Translations under genes and position numbers: made by a program
Source: Trichoplax adhaerens
Lineage: Eukaryota; Placozoa; Uniplacotomia; Trichoplacea; Trichoplacidae
Length of the DNA: 64,000 nucleotides
Direction of reading: 5' to 3'
NCBI RefSeq assembly: GCF_000150275.1
Contig: NW_002060946.1
Span: 4,253,035-4,317,034, forward strand
Notes under the pieces: generated by a model
The model's input: only the letters and a program-made list of their open reading frames with translations
What the model was told of the DNA's origin: nothing
Databases searched by the model: none
In this document: positions 48,001-61,320 of the stretch, in pieces
Layout of the letters: the number at the start of each line of letters is the position of its first letter
How positions within the stretch are numbered: position 1 is the stretch's first letter

Positions 48001-51000
48001 TTCAAAGTTATTTGACAAAATGGCGTGCGTCGAGTTGCTAGCTATTGTTATGAAAATTTTGTAACAATTCTAGTATACTTCTAATCAGTTGTGATGGTGA
48101 CAAAGGATAACAATATTATAATTGGATATATTGTCTTACTTCTACTAATTTCTTGATTCAATATGATTTTAAAGTATAATTATTGACGTCATTGTTGTTG
48201 TTATTACCTTAATAAGATATTGATGGTGGATTTCTTGATTACTATCGGATACTTCAGCAACCTCGATCGCAGTTAAGGCTGACATTTCTTTATTTTGTTG
48301 ATTTGTGATTGCATCATCTTGATTATTAGTTGTTATACTACTATTATCTTGACTGGCTGAATTTTCACTGCTATCTTTACCACGATGGTCGTTGAATTTC
48401 TAAAATTATTTTACAATTAATAAACAGAAAGAAATGTTTTAATTCAAGTATAATATTTTTTTCTTGCAGTAACGCCTACTTTTAGCTTCACTCAAGGTAT
48501 ATTAGTATTTTCTTCTATCAAGTAGGACTAGATTAGTTTTATATTATTATGAACATTCATCGTTAACCATTGATATTCGATATCAAGATGATTTTGCTGT
48601 CAGTTTATTGGAATTAATAAATAGCAACTATACGCGTAATGTACGCACAACTTGGTAGAAATACGGACTAGGATGTAATATTTCTGAAGTAGATGTTTTT
48701 ATCTACTATGTACGATAGTGTACACGCGACTAGCAATAACGATAATCACTCATATACCGTAAATTCTATCCTACCAGATGTTCATTCCATGTTATGGATT
48801 AAATTAATAACAGCTCATCCTCGACCAAAATAAACGTTATGTAATATCCAAGCGCAAGCGAGTGAAATCTATCTTATAGATCTAAATTGGCACGTATTGT
48901 TATTTTTTTAGATAGGCTATAACGGCACGTTTATGATCACTGATTAAAAAAATTATTATTAAAATATAATCCTCATCGATATTATGGATAGCTAAAAGTA
49001 ATTTAAACAATGTCCGCAATAGCATTAACATAGACAATATCGATACAGAAGACGACAAAAGAGGGTAGGTAATGATTTAAATGTCTCCATAGTCAGGATT
49101 ACAAAATCTTGATGGAGAAAGTAAATCATAAAAAAATCATCTTTACTTCATAATGAATAGCGATAGATGCAAGAAAAATTAAATAAGGGCAATTGTTACA
49201 ACGTAAATTTTAAAGAATAACATGATTTTCTTCTCCATCTCTGCAAAAATACTGTACGCCAAAATAGAACAGCTCTTTGTTGAAAAGTATACAGTATATT
49301 AGATTAATAGGACTAATTTACTGATCATATTATACTGTAGTTATAAAAAAAAGCCAATATTAACATTTCGACTATCGTGTTGGCGTATTACTGTACGTAT
49401 AATAATTATTATTATTGGCTTTAGCGCTTATCAAATTTGATGACTCGACATCGTTTAAATCTTTTAATTTCAACTGATAAACGGCGACAGGTGATTGGAT
49501 TGGTTTTGTGCAATTGTCTAGACATTTATCTGGTGGTATATAGCTGGCTTATCAGCTTTCATTTGTACTATAAAAGGATAAAGACATCCATCACAGCATG
49601 TCTTAGCATTGACGGAATAACATGCCAACGATATACTTTACGGTAGATAGGCAAAAGATTGCTGTGCTGTATGTAGAACTTTATTATAGAGTTAAAAAAA
49701 AAGGTGTCATGTAGATCCATTATACGTACTATTCGGTTATCTAGAATGGATTGATCAGGGACTAGGGATAGTTGTAACGCCGGTCTCGACATTTCTGTGA
49801 AGTGAGATGAGTGCTCCCTCCTCTTTTTAGTAATCCCTGGTTGTAATTTTTGGACCGATTCTGTATCTTTTTCTATCAATAACGCATATGGATATTGATA
49901 ACAAACATCTTTACGACATTTGATTATCAGTTTGTGGGTTATAGTTTTTACTATAAGTTTCATCAAATACCTTACGAACAGATGCAACGATGGTCAAACT
50001 ACTGTATCGCTTTCTTTCACAGCTTGAAGAAAGCGATTTTAGCACTCAATTACGTCGATTATATATTTATTATATTATTATCGTGGAAGCGATCCTCTTT
50101 TAGTTTTTCAAGTATTTGGATCTAGTTATTGGTGGATAATAATAATTAAAGAGAAATACACTCTGACGAAATTGATTATTGCAAAGTACAGTAATATAAA
50201 ATTACGAAAGAAAGAAAAGGGAGAAAAGTTAAGGTAAAGTAGAGTTCCGTATTGCATCCCGCAATTAAAATACGCCACTATTTGAATATCAATTTGTGAT
50301 GGATGAAATTTTAGTTCCGTTTCAAAAACTGATGATAATGCAGCAGTTACATCAAGGATGAGCATCAATATTGGAGTATGTTCATAGTAAAGAAAAATAT
50401 TTTTTTACAGTTAATAAGAATTTATCATCTAATGAGATTGTAAATATAGAGTTTAGTAGCTGGGCTATGAATATCCTTCGTTTATAGAGATCCAATGTAA
50501 CACTTGCCTTTTAATAAAGGCGTAGTAAACTTGGTCGATTAAGAAATGCTGATCAACAATAAGGAAGGATCGATACATAATTTAATTAAGAGAAAAGTAC
50601 TTTTTAAAGCCTTTCGTGCCTGATGCGCGTATAATATACTTGTTTGGAGTGTCATTAGTACACTTTTGGATAAATTATGGTCCAATCCTTTTTCACTATA
50701 TGCGAACGTATGTCTTAATGTGGGTAGTAGGTACAGAAAGAGGAATAAATGGAGGATAAGTCTACATAGCAAATATGGTATCGAAAAAGCAAATGACGTC
50801 GATAACAAGGAATTGAAATAGGACATTTTCTATATCAGGGAATATTGGCAAGCGCAAAAAATTGTAGATCATGTCGCAAAGTATCCATAACAATGTATTA
50901 TAAAATATTGCTAGTGCCGTCCAACTTTTGCATCATCGTTATCCACTCTCTATCAATAAGTGGAGTAAAGCAAAGTAGGCAAAGTATAGATCGACAAAAA

Positions 51001-51816
51001 GTGAAGAAAAATGAATATTAAAAGTAAGAGGGTGTTTTATAAGCTATCGAGTGTCGATTGTATCAGTCATGAGAAAGATTTGGACAACGTCTGGGTAGGT
51101 GGTATGTACATAAGTGCGTACTATATAGTGCAGTATCGTACTATGGCTGGCAGTCTGATGGTGGATTTGGCATCTACTTTTGCTAAGGGATTTTCAAAGT
51201 TACCCCATTTGAAATTGGTCCCTTTATTAATTATCGATTGACTTTTCGATAGCATGTCGTCCATAGTCATGGATATTATTAATTGGATCCATGAGGGGAT
51301 TGAATTCAAGCTTACCTTATAAAATTTTTTAAATTCATCCAAGCATTGGCGTAATGTCAATTGTTGATGAAATGTAAACGCCGGATGTTTGGATGCCATC
51401 ATATAGATTAATAATATATCATCAAGAAAATGATATGATTGATCTTGATAATTATGCTGTTGCTCGATAATAGACAGTTGCTGTAGCTGTTGACGATAAT
51501 TAAACATTAAATTTTGATAGATAATTTGAGCACATTGGGTGTTGCAGCTTTTTAACATGGATAAGCATAAGCATAATTTACGTCGTATGCGTGCATCGTT
51601 TAAATCGGTTAAATTATATAATTCAGATTTAGTATTGGCGCAGTTTTCATCGTGTGCTAAATAAGTCCGGTTGTGTCTTGACGAATCATCGGTTAATTGG
51701 CTTAAATATTGTAGCTCATAGGGTAAGCAAGCATGTAATAAAGCAGCTAAAAGTTCAACTCTTCGAAATTGGTGTAATTCTTGGAACCATGATACGACAT
51801 TCTCTTCTTGCAACAT
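45083..51816 (-). CDS. ZCCHC2/ZCCHC14-like PX and zinc-knuckle protein
   Basis: Supported exons: 51316-51816, 48208-48399, 47214-47285, 46850-46913, 46576-46636, 46370-46440, 46042-46220, 45822-45871 and 45083-45644; all phases agree, about 583 residues. The N-terminal domain (VSWFQELHQFRRVELLAAL, then DLNDARIRRKLCLCLSML) matches the start of vertebrate ZCCHC14/ZCCHC2. A PX-like domain follows, from YLIKAAWSNYRTNVVYK to LPRQILTSDLVCNFF. The Pro/Tyr-rich C-terminus ends with one CCHC knuckle, CYNCGQIGHFGIQC. Human ZCCHC14 partners the TENT4 poly(A) polymerases, and C. elegans GLS-1 is related, so a role in mRNA tail control is likely by homology. The open frame continues 5' of the ATG only to a TTG and a stop. 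The 2.9-kb first intron may hide further exons. No SAM domain was seen. Confidence 0.85.
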
Positions 51817-54240
51817 TCTCCTAATGACGTCGTCCAATCGATCAATTCAGTAATTAATTATTGTTGTAATCGATGACTGTGTCAATCCGTTGCCACTCTC
51901 TCTCTCTTGAATAAGTCAACTTTAAAATGATAGTATCCACCAATACAATAAAAGGCTCAAAATGACTTTACTGTTGCTATCTGATTTCCTATTTTACGAT
52001 GAAGATTTTCCAATTTTGAATATCCTTGGTGACGATGATTTAATCTGGATAATACTAACGTAGTTCATCAATTGCACTCCTACTTGTATTGTGGTCGAGT
52101 TCGTCTATGTCCAACTGGAGCACGTCATTGGACTCATTCTATATCCAAGTGAAATTTTGCACCTACTGTAGTACTACTGTAAGAGCTGAAGGGCCTGTTG
52201 TAAGCATCTCACAGCATTCTGAAGTTTTCTAGTCTAAACGCTTTAAGCCTACTGCCTATAGTGTGTTATGACAGTACTCGACTACAGTCTCTATACTGTA
52301 CGATACTGTACTAAGCACTGTAACCGCACGGATTGGATACTGTAGTGAAAATAGCCGCAGACAGCCTACAAGTTTCTAATCGCCATTTCTATATTAATAA
52401 TTGTTATACAATCGACTGCCCTTTTATAAACGGTTAATTTTCAAGTGCAGCTCGGTGCACTGCATGTGAAAGTTTCACTGTCAAAATAGACAGGAAAATG
52501 ATTTCAAGTGTACCAATGAATTCGCTTCCATTTCCTAAAAAGACTCGATGAGATCATTTGTTTATTTTTTCAAATGTTCAATCTTGATTCCGCACTGTAC
52601 AGTACAGTACAGTACTGACTCAGTCTGCAGTCGACTCTACACTCGACAGTATGCCATCAAACTTCAAACTTACCTAAATTTACAACTCTTATTACAAGTC
52701 TTTGCTTGCATTGAATCTCGTAGTGTACCGTCTGTCCGCGCGTTACCGTCCGTGCCTGACTCGATTTTCTACCCGACAAACGTAAAAGTACCCTGCAGCG
52801 GATACCAAGAGGCTTCGCTTTATGCTTGCGAGCGTACAGTATGTACAGTACAGTACTACACTTCCAAAAAAAAAAAAAAATGAAACCATAATAGAAGGCA
52901 TTTTATATGTACTATATATTCATTTCTTCGATGCATAGTAAGTCATCAAAAAGTATACATAGCCATTATGCCACGGCCTTGTCGAGTTTTTTAACATTTC
53001 GTCAAGGCTGCCAATATACTGTACACTATATTGTATGGCTTAGAGTGACGACATACCAGTAAGGAAACAGATCGCTTTAACTCGATAGTGATTTGTGTCG
53101 ACATCTGGTTACACTATTATTTTATAGTACTGTACGGTACTGTATGTACACGCAGTAGAACACGTTCATCTATGAAGGTTGCAGTAGTGCTTAACTGTTT
53201 GTTATGGTCAAATCACTGTGACCCGCATTATCGACAGTACTGCATAGTCAGGGACTTGTAAAGCCAATATTAATTTGAATTTAAGGTTCGTCGTTCAATA
53301 CTGTACAGTATGTCTTCGAGTTTTTGCTAATTATTATTTACTTTCTTTAACTTAAGCAAGGATCGTAACTTCTCTATTAGCTAATATTTGATTCTACTGT
53401 ACAGTAATTATACTTGTACGTCATTAATCTGGATTACTCAGTGTGAAACTTCGACTAGAAATCAAATTCAATCGATCTGCGCTGCTTAAAGTGAATCAAT
53501 CTACGAGTACATCTGGTATAAATAATTACACCAATTAATCACAATCGCAATGGAACATTAATAAGCCAATGTAAGAACTAACTTTACTCGTCTTCTACAA
53601 TAAACTTCCGGATTGAACTTTAACGATCACCTTTTTCGACCTCTCTACCTACTGAATAATACACTGTCTTGTAAGTTTTTCTTAACTCACAACAATACAA
53701 ACGATGATATGGCTTTAGTGCGTAAAGACATATTGTGCGATGAACTTGCTGTTTACCACTATACTTTAATTACTTTTAAAGGTTTCATTTTACTGGTTCT
53801 AGGTAGGAGTATTTACAGCTCATCCTGATGCTAATTTCCAGTGGATAATCAACGAAATACAATTACTTACAATCAACAATCGAATAACGACAGCCTATAT
53901 AATAGTGTATATATACGCATACTCTAGTAAAATCGATATTCAACGGAATAGAATTGCTTACAAGCGACAGCTCTGAAACTGTCAAGCTTGGGCAATACAA
54001 GTTGTACAGTAAACGTGTAGTCAATTGAATCGGTGTCATCTACTAGAAAATAATGGCCTCCATGTTTGTGGTGCAAGGTGGTATTCAGCTTCGATTTCCT
54101 TCTGTTAAGCATATTACAACTGAACAGCTCTATTCGTGGCTGCAAACACAAAGTCATTCTAATATGAATGTTATGTTATTGGTTAGAATGTCAAAATAAC
54201 CAAAAGTATACAACTCAATTCAGTTATCTTATTAGAGTAA
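51817..54240. other. head-to-head intergenic region with palindrome clusters
   Basis: Lies between the starts of the ZCCHC-type gene (minus) and the rhodanese gene (plus). It carries GTAC-rich palindromic clusters at 52260-52345 and 52590-52860 (for example GTACAGTACAGTACAGTACT near 52598) and a poly-A run at 52866-52879. A missing 5' exon of the rhodanese gene may lie in the right-hand part, but none could be identified. Confidence 0.5.
52590..52860. repeat. GTAC-palindrome cluster
   Basis: Self-complementary runs of ACAGTACAGTACAGTACTGA type at the left end and GTACAGTATGTACAGTACAG at the right end, with ordinary sequence between. It lies in the shared upstream region of two divergent genes. 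Confidence 0.6.
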
Positions 54241-55063
54241 ATGATGACAGCAACATTTGTATTCCAGGATATCAGAGAAGAAAAGGAGTACGATATCAGT
54301 CATATTGTAGATGCAAAGCGGGCGGAATTAGAAATTACTGATTTTCAACAAATTCATAAAGAAATTGAAGGTAATTAAGATTTATACCTATTAGCTCATA
54401 TTTAGGCGATTATTGTAAAAGTAACAACTTTTAAGTCATCATAGTTTCCGCATTACGTCACTAATAACAATATACTAGCACGTTTAGTAAGTAATTGATA
54501 CGTTTTAGAACTTATTAGAAAATAATAGCTATTTATTGTAAAATCATTGGATAAACTCAGCGTTCATGATAGCTGCGATAATTTTATCTCTCTGTAGTTT
54601 GTAAGCATTTTACATTGCGATGGTTGCTCTCCCTTAAAACAAAGTTGTAAGCGTTTGATGCAAAATGCAATACGAGTAATACAATATAGTGTATACCTAC
54701 CTAGCTACGGTAATGAAACCTGTTTTGCAGGATCACTATGAGTCTTACATATTCTATTTTCTGATGAAAGTTATAGCCTCAAATAACGAAAATTATGCAG
54801 TTGTAGCCTATTGCTCGGTTGGTTATAGATCGTCTGCATTCGTGGACAAGCTACAACGATACATTTCAAATACTCAAGATGAAAAAAAGTATAATATCTA
54901 CAATTTAGAAGGTAGTATTTTCAAGTGGGCAAACGAAGGGCGAAAGATGGTCAATAAATTTAATGATTTTACAATATACGTTCATCCATATAATTTGATA
55001 TGGGGTAAGCTGGTTTCTAGTGAGCTTAGAAAATATAGTTTAGAGTCAAAGACTTTGAGTTAG
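54241..55063 (+). CDS. rhodanese-domain protein
   Basis: Exons 54241-54370 and 54771-55063 join in phase to give 140 residues from the ATG at 54241. Landmarks are DIREEKEYDISHI, VVAYCSVGYRSSAFVDKL with the catalytic cysteine loop CSVGYR, and YNLEGSIFKWANEGR followed by VHPYN-x-IWG. This matches a single-domain rhodanese subfamily; rhodaneses transfer sulfane sulfur or act as related Cys enzymes. The first strand and helix that normally precede the DIR motif are missing. A good acceptor (TATTCCAG) at 54267 suggests the true model has an upstream exon and that the ATG at 54241 may lie in an intron. The second exon's acceptor (GATGAAAG/TT) was chosen by frame, because the more obvious AG at 54730 leads to a stop. 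Confidence 0.75.
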
Positions 55064-55964
55064 TAAGTAATGGATAAAGGTAATGGAGTAAATGTGACAA
55101 TATGTCATGGGCAATGTTTATAGCTGTTACTATACGCGTATATCTTAAACATTCGAGTTAAATAATTAATTTACGTTTAGGTATCAATCTCAAATTACCA
55201 AATGTAATCAATAAGAAAATTTTGGTAATGAAATTACTACATTATAACTTAATTCTAATAACTTGCAGTATACTTATATGCTTATAATACTGCACATTTG
55301 TTATTAAGCATATAATTTCAAATAAAGCGAATCAATATGTATCTATACATTAAAACAGTTTGTCCGTGTGTGTGTGAGTACTTTCCAGTACCTACTGAAG
55401 TACAGTACGCGAGTATTACGAGTAAGTAAGGGATCTGATAGCAAAATATTGATCTAGATTAGAGTAATAGTACTGTATGCACAAAAAGTAAAGTAAAATC
55501 TATAAATCAGTTAAAACGTATAATCTTATGCTGTGTTCAATACTACCATTTTGGCGGTGCATGCTTGAAAAAATTTATTGCTTCATACTATATCTGCATG
55601 CGTGATTTCTCTAAATCCTTTCAGAAATCATGAAATAACACATCATTGATTCTAAAGCCTCCAAGTGTAAGAGATTTACTCCAGAAATTGTTACAGCCAT
55701 AAACTGCCATAATATTCAGCCCATTATTGAAGCTGAATGTGTACAACATTTATTCGGGAGTTATTTAATGCAATTATTTCCGTTAAATGTATTCGGGAAT
55801 TCTTACAGAAAGACTAAATTTAAAATTAAAATTATTCAAAATAATCTAATCTGCTTATTACCTATACCCGTATTAAGCGTAAGAAAGACGAAAGTTATAT
55901 TTATAACATCAGACTACTACGAGCCAAGCATAAATTTATACGATACAGTAACGCTTAAGACAAC
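55064..55964. other. tail-to-tail gap between rhodanese and DNAJA genes
   Basis: Noncoding AT-rich DNA with both 3' UTRs. The 86-codon open frame at 55768-56028 is mostly opposite the last DNAJA exon and is not a gene. Confidence 0.5.
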
Positions 55965-58900
55965 TCAGTTCGTAGCACATTGTACACCGGGGCCTCCCCG
56001 TTCATGTTCATCGTCACTATCTTCATGACCATAATAACCGGAATTAGACTCTGGATCTATATCAATAAGATCCACCTCTTCATGTTCATCACTAAGCTTT
56101 GGCAATTTAGAACGAGGAGGCAATAAACTTTCCAACGTCTAAAAACCAACAGTTAGGAAGTAAACGCCGCAATTAATAACGAACGATATAGATTGATATA
56201 TACGTTATATATATATGCCATGCAGTCTATTCCCTATGTTTTACCTTAAGATTCTTTGCCGAGATTTCATTATCTTTGGGAAATTCGAGAGTAAATTTAA
56301 TATACAAGTTACCCCTATCGAAGGCTCTTTTAGGATGTGGCATCCCTTCGTTTACTACACCTCTTACACAACCTATTATGCGAAGAAAAGCAATACACGA
56401 ATCGTTATATATGTATGTACTCTAAGGGAGGGAAACTTGTTCTCCTAAAGAGAACAGTATAGAAGACCATATACCTGGTTCAATGACTTGACCTTTATTA
56501 TGGCTAATCAGTAACTGGCGCCCATCAAGATGCTTAATTACCAATTGGAAGCCGCAAAGAGCTTCACATAATTTGATCTTATGTTCCATCAGTAGATCAT
56601 TACCATGACGTTGAAAGATTTCATGTTCTTTTTGTTGTAAAATAATAATTACATCTCCAGGCTCTAAACCAGGCTATAGAATAATTGGCAATTTAAAAAT
56701 TGAAAACTTACTAAATCACAAATATGAATTCTTTTTTAACTTACAGTTTGATCACCTTCACCATGAAACGTAATTTTTTGTTCGTGCCTCATGCCTCTAT
56801 CGATATGTACCTACCAAGAAATTTTTAGTCTCGATGATTAAAGACCCACTTAGTCATTGAGTTAAAGAAAGAAATTAAAAAAAATCAATCATTTACCTCA
56901 AGTATTTTCGTTTCCTTAATAACTTTTTTGCCCTTACACTTAGGGCACCTATCTTTTTCTTTGATTGTTTCCCCTTATTAGTAAATCAAATTAAAAAAGT
57001 AAGGTAAATTTTACACTTTTCTTTGAGCTATCGCTAAATGAGACGTACCTTCCCCATGACATTCTGGGCATGTAGTTTGTAACTGTTGTACAAGTCCTGG
57101 GCCTAACTGACGCAGAGTAACTTTGACTCCTCTCCCATTACAGTCGCTACAAGTCTGCACTTTTCCAGATTTTCCACCATTACTGAAACAACAAAACAAT
57201 ACATATTGAATTAAAAATGAAATTATCAACAAGTTACTTGAGAAAGCTTGATGATTTACCCGTCACATTGGCTACAGATGACATTTTTTGTCATTTGAAG
57301 TTTGGTATCTTTTCCATTATATAGATCTTCCAAAGTAACTCTAAAATTAAATAGAATCAAAGTAAAGTGAAGTGACAATAATATAGACCGCTTATAGATT
57401 AGACAACAGACTTGATTCATTTGATGATACTGCAAAAGCAATTACCTCAACGGATGCACAGTATCTTCTCCTCTTCGTGCACGACGTCTTCCACCTTCAA
57501 ATATAAATATCAGTATGAATAACAGGCGCAATAAGCGTAAATGAATCGATTCGTATATGCTTTTAAAACTCTATTAACTACGACAATTTTGTATTTATTA
57601 CCGCCTCCAAAAAGACCTCCACCAAATATATGAGAGAAAATATCTTCTCCAAATGATCCTTAACAAATAAAAATAGAAAAAGTAAATTTCAGATAAAGGT
57701 CGATGCTAAGAATTAATGAAATAAGCATTTTACATCAAAAAATGCAATTCCATCACACGGTACCTCCATCTCGGCCGCCTTCTTGCAAACCTTTCTGACC
57801 ATAGCGGTCATATATATTACGCTTATCTTTATTTGATAATATTTCGTAGGCAAAGCTGATTTCTTTAAACTTTGTTTTTTAAATAAAATATACATTTTTG
57901 TTCAAACAAGCTTTACGATACTGTCCTAAGCTGTACAATTTTCAACAATTAAACTATGCATCTTAGCAAATAAATTTCCAGGTAAACGCTATTCCATAAA
58001 ATACCTTGTCCCCAGCATCAGGGTTCTTGTCCGGATGGTATTCCTTGGCTAATTTTCGATAGGCCTAACATAAATGATACACGATTACTAAGGCATGTAC
58101 AGTATTACCTAATTAGGATTAAATATTACTACTTCTGTTCCCGTAAATCATTAATGTCATAAAGTGGACAGTAGAAAGGCATAACCAGCTATAGCTTATA
58201 GACCATTTGTACTCCAATCGAGATGCGCATTTTGAAATATGGTCAAGGTTAACCTTAAGCAAGTAAATCGGCTACTGCATATACAAATACACGTGAATTA
58301 AGATATTTTACGAATTTAAAGGCAGATTAATCACAATTACTGCCAGGACTTAATAGAGTAAATATGCTCGTGACATATATACCTTAAATAAGTTCCTTAA
58401 TAATAGCTCCATAATGCGCAATTACTGAATTTCATAGCAAGTGCTAAAATTTACATTAAAGCGTTTAAGATACGCACTATATACTAACAACCAAAAATAT
58501 AATTTGCTGGAGGCACTAACGAGAATTAGAACTCGCGATGAGTAAGAATACGTATTGCAGTTACACCTAGTTACAGCGGTTCAAGGAAGAAGTAAGCAAC
58601 GTGATAACCTCAATTTTCTGATGGAAAATGCGCACGCGATTGTTGTTACAGGTGTGGCTAGTACGCTACCGTGAGCAAATATAGTATATCCACATTGGTT
58701 ACTAGGCTATTTACAGATTCACTGTAACCCTGCAGCCAAGTTGTTGTTACTACATGCAGTTAAGTTAGCATAAAATAAATTGATAAGCCGGCATGCATTG
58801 ATTAATCCGATTCGTATCTGTAGCAATGAAAAGGTTGCACTCGTTCACTGCTTCATCAATAGGTATATGCAATGCTATTCAAGTTAAGGAGTAACTTCAG

Positions 58901-60496
58901 CGACTACTGTACTCTTTCTCTCGATAGTCACTAGTAGCTTATTATATTCCCAACATTGACAGTTTTACTGTATACTGTACAGTACTCCATTCTGAAAGTA
59001 CGGCATACTACTGTAAGAGGGTATCCATTCAATTCTATTTTATTGTCGTAGCTTCAAAGTTTCCAAGCATGATGATGCAATAAATACACATATTAAACAA
59101 TAATATTAAGCAACCCTGGGCGAGGCCAAATATCGTCCAAACCAGCCCACGATTCACCTAATCCTAGTGTAAAGCCTGCTACTTGAAATTTACAGCACAA
59201 TATATTGTGTATCGTTATAGAAAAACAGACAGATTGATGATCCAATTATGCCATTTTTAGCTGGTTGTCTTTGCAATAAAAATTCCCGATCAGTCCAAGC
59301 AGTTTGAAGACATTATAATAGGATTGTCACCTCTCACCATATTGAAAAGTGAATCTTAGCCCATGCAAACGTTCTTAACATATAATATTGTCTTAATTTT
59401 CCCAATTCAACTGTGTGGAAAAGATATTGAACTGGCACAAATTGCAAAAATTGGTTTTGCAATTCCTCTACCAGTCAAAATGTGGCTGACTGATGGCAGT
59501 GTTGCCTAGGCTCATAATGAGTTGTGTATCGTTACGCGTACCGCCTTGCGCTTCCAGCAAGGTAGCATGCCATCTTCTGGGTTCGTCAGCCTATACAAAG
59601 TCCTCTTGTACGCTAGACTACACTGTACACTGTACAGTAGAGCATGGCTGACATTCACCTCACCACGGCCGGCACAATGACGTCAAGCATGCTAAGAGTA
59701 CAACCACCCATTCACTCATCCATGTGGCATACTGTGCCTACGGCGGTGTGAATAAAGTAAGTACAGTATCCGCAGCATCGATTCATGTTCCAGAAACATC
59801 GATTGCATCAATGTTTTAACTCTAGGGCCGGATTCAACGTGGCTGCCGAAATACTTTATTGCAGTATGTATCATGATTCAACACTGGATAATCGGGCCAT
59901 CACCGTCCAATTTTCAATACGTTTGGCTTAATACAACATCGGCGTCCACTATTTTCTCAACTAGATATAAGAAATTGCTTGAATTGTATTGTAGTCGACT
60001 GTCTCTATTCTTACTAAGCTGCATATACTATCGTACCGGTGTAGGTTCAACTTGCTGTCTATCCATGTAGCGTGTAAAAGACTCATTCTTTCAATTGACA
60101 AGTCATTGGTAGCGCTACATTAGACTCAAGTAACCTTTCTTATTTTAGTGAATGATTGGGATCTACAACTAATTTTAATGCTAGTGAGCGGAGTCTAATA
60201 TCCGATTATGAAATTCTTTGATAATCGGGTTACATTCTAATTAAATATTATTATAATGCCGTTCAGTTAGTGTTGTATTTTAGCTATGATGACTGTGCAA
60301 GTACATACAGTGTACAATCATTTCTCTACCAATATCGTTCACTGTCATCTCACAGCAAAGAATGAAAAACTCTGTCGTATAATATGTACTGTATACCATA
60401 CTGGAATTGGAGTCTACAACATACCTTCTTTAATTCGCTGTCAGAAGCGGTTGGAGTAACGCCTAAGATATCGTATAATTTGGTATCCACCGGCAT
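55965..60496 (-). CDS. DNAJA2: type I DnaJ/Hsp40 co-chaperone (DNAJA1/2/4-like)
   Basis: Twelve exons: 60425-60496, 58005-58064, 57764-57869, 57602-57658, 57446-57494, 57260-57340, 57049-57182, 56897-56973, 56745-56810, 56475-56673, 56245-56372 and 55965-56138, all phase-consistent, 400 residues (human DNAJA2 412). It has a J-domain ([23 protein letters not shown]), a Gly/Phe region with GGGLFGGG, four zinc-binding CxxC repeats ([28 protein letters not shown]), the substrate-binding C-terminal domain with [10 protein letters not shown], and a C-terminal CATN after PGVQ, a CaaX-type prenylation box like that of human paralogs. It stimulates Hsp70 ATPase and delivers clients, probably partly membrane-bound through farnesyl. 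Most introns are 70-110 nt; the first (2.36 kb) holds a GC-richer patch near 59.5-59.75 kb with a CRE-like TGACGTCA. Confidence 0.95.
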
Positions 60497-60649
60497 AATG
60501 AAATAAGAATTGGAGAAATTCGAGTTTTAAATTTGGAAACAGCAATGAACGCACGATAGTATCCACGGTCTACTTATTTCAATGTGGTCAAAGTTGTAGT
60601 TATAGAGAGGGGTTAAAAATAGTCCGAACGTCTAGGCGTCTGAAATCCT

Positions 60650-61320
60650 CAGTACCGTACCGTACTCGATACAGTGCCATGGGCTACTGACTTGTAAAAC
60701 AGTACAGTACTGTACACTGTACACTGTACACTGTACAGTACAGTACAGTACAGTATAGTGCATTAAGCACAGCACAGTATTTACTGTCGTAGTCCGTACT
60801 CCATAGTCATTACTGTACTGTACAGTATATAATGTATTGTAGTGTACTGTACAGTAGGTCATGGACTATTCAATTAAATCAATTTTCCCGAGGAAATAGA
60901 GTACTGTACGGCACTGTACACTATACAGTACAGTACTCTACTATACTGCATGTACAGGAAAAAAACAACTCTTTGAAGTTTTACTTTACTGTATAGTGTG
61001 TACACTAGAGACTCTTAGAGTATATATGAGTAATTGCTTAGGAATGATTATTCAGTCGTAGAGGCTCTTTCCTTTTCTTTCATTTTTTACCCCTAACGAG
61101 CTGAGTCATGACATGCTGTACTGTACTGTACTGTACACTACTGTACCATGGACTACAGTACAGTAGAAGGTTTTCTTTTAGTAGTCCATGACTGTACTGT
61201 ACTGTACACTGTACAGTGTACTGTACAGTGTACAGTACTGTACAGTACAGTGTCATTAGAGCGACTGTAAAAACCGGTGAATTAGTACAGTATACTGTAC
61301 TGTACACTGAGTACAGCAGG
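60650..61320. promoter_or_regulatory. bidirectional promoter region with GTAC palindromes
   Basis: Lies between the divergent starts of DNAJA (60496) and MPHOSPH6 (61388), 891 bp apart. It contains the densest palindromic clusters of the window (60700-60760, 60815-60860, 60900-60950, 61115-61255, 61285-61315), built from TGTACAGTACA and CACTGTACACTG. Perfect 10-bp arms CATGGACTAC at 61147-61156 and 61181-61190 form a hairpin within it. No TATA box is obvious near either start. Confidence 0.6.

Noticed and set aside
49568-49987. 139-codon minus-strand frame considered as an extra ZCCHC exon
   Set aside because: Its possible acceptor would start in a phase incompatible with the preceding exon, and its residues match nothing in the family.
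50539-50826. Hydrophobic 95-codon frame on the minus strand
   Set aside because: It is AT-driven low-complexity hydrophobic sequence inside an intron, without usable splice sites in the required phase.
51121-51315. Open frame continuing past the first ZCCHC exon
   Set aside because: A strong GTAAGC donor at 51315 in phase with the next supported exon makes this intron; the extra residues do not resemble the family.
51817-51837. Further N-terminal extension of the ZCCHC-type protein
   Set aside because: The first codon of that longer frame is TTG, not ATG, with a stop just upstream; the internal ATG at 51816 matches the family start.
58495-58585. tRNA-like T-arm on the minus strand (CGAGTTCTAATTCTCG) in the first DNAJA intron
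   Set aside because: No matching 5' acceptor strand, D-arm or anticodon arm can be folded; at most a tRNA-derived fragment.
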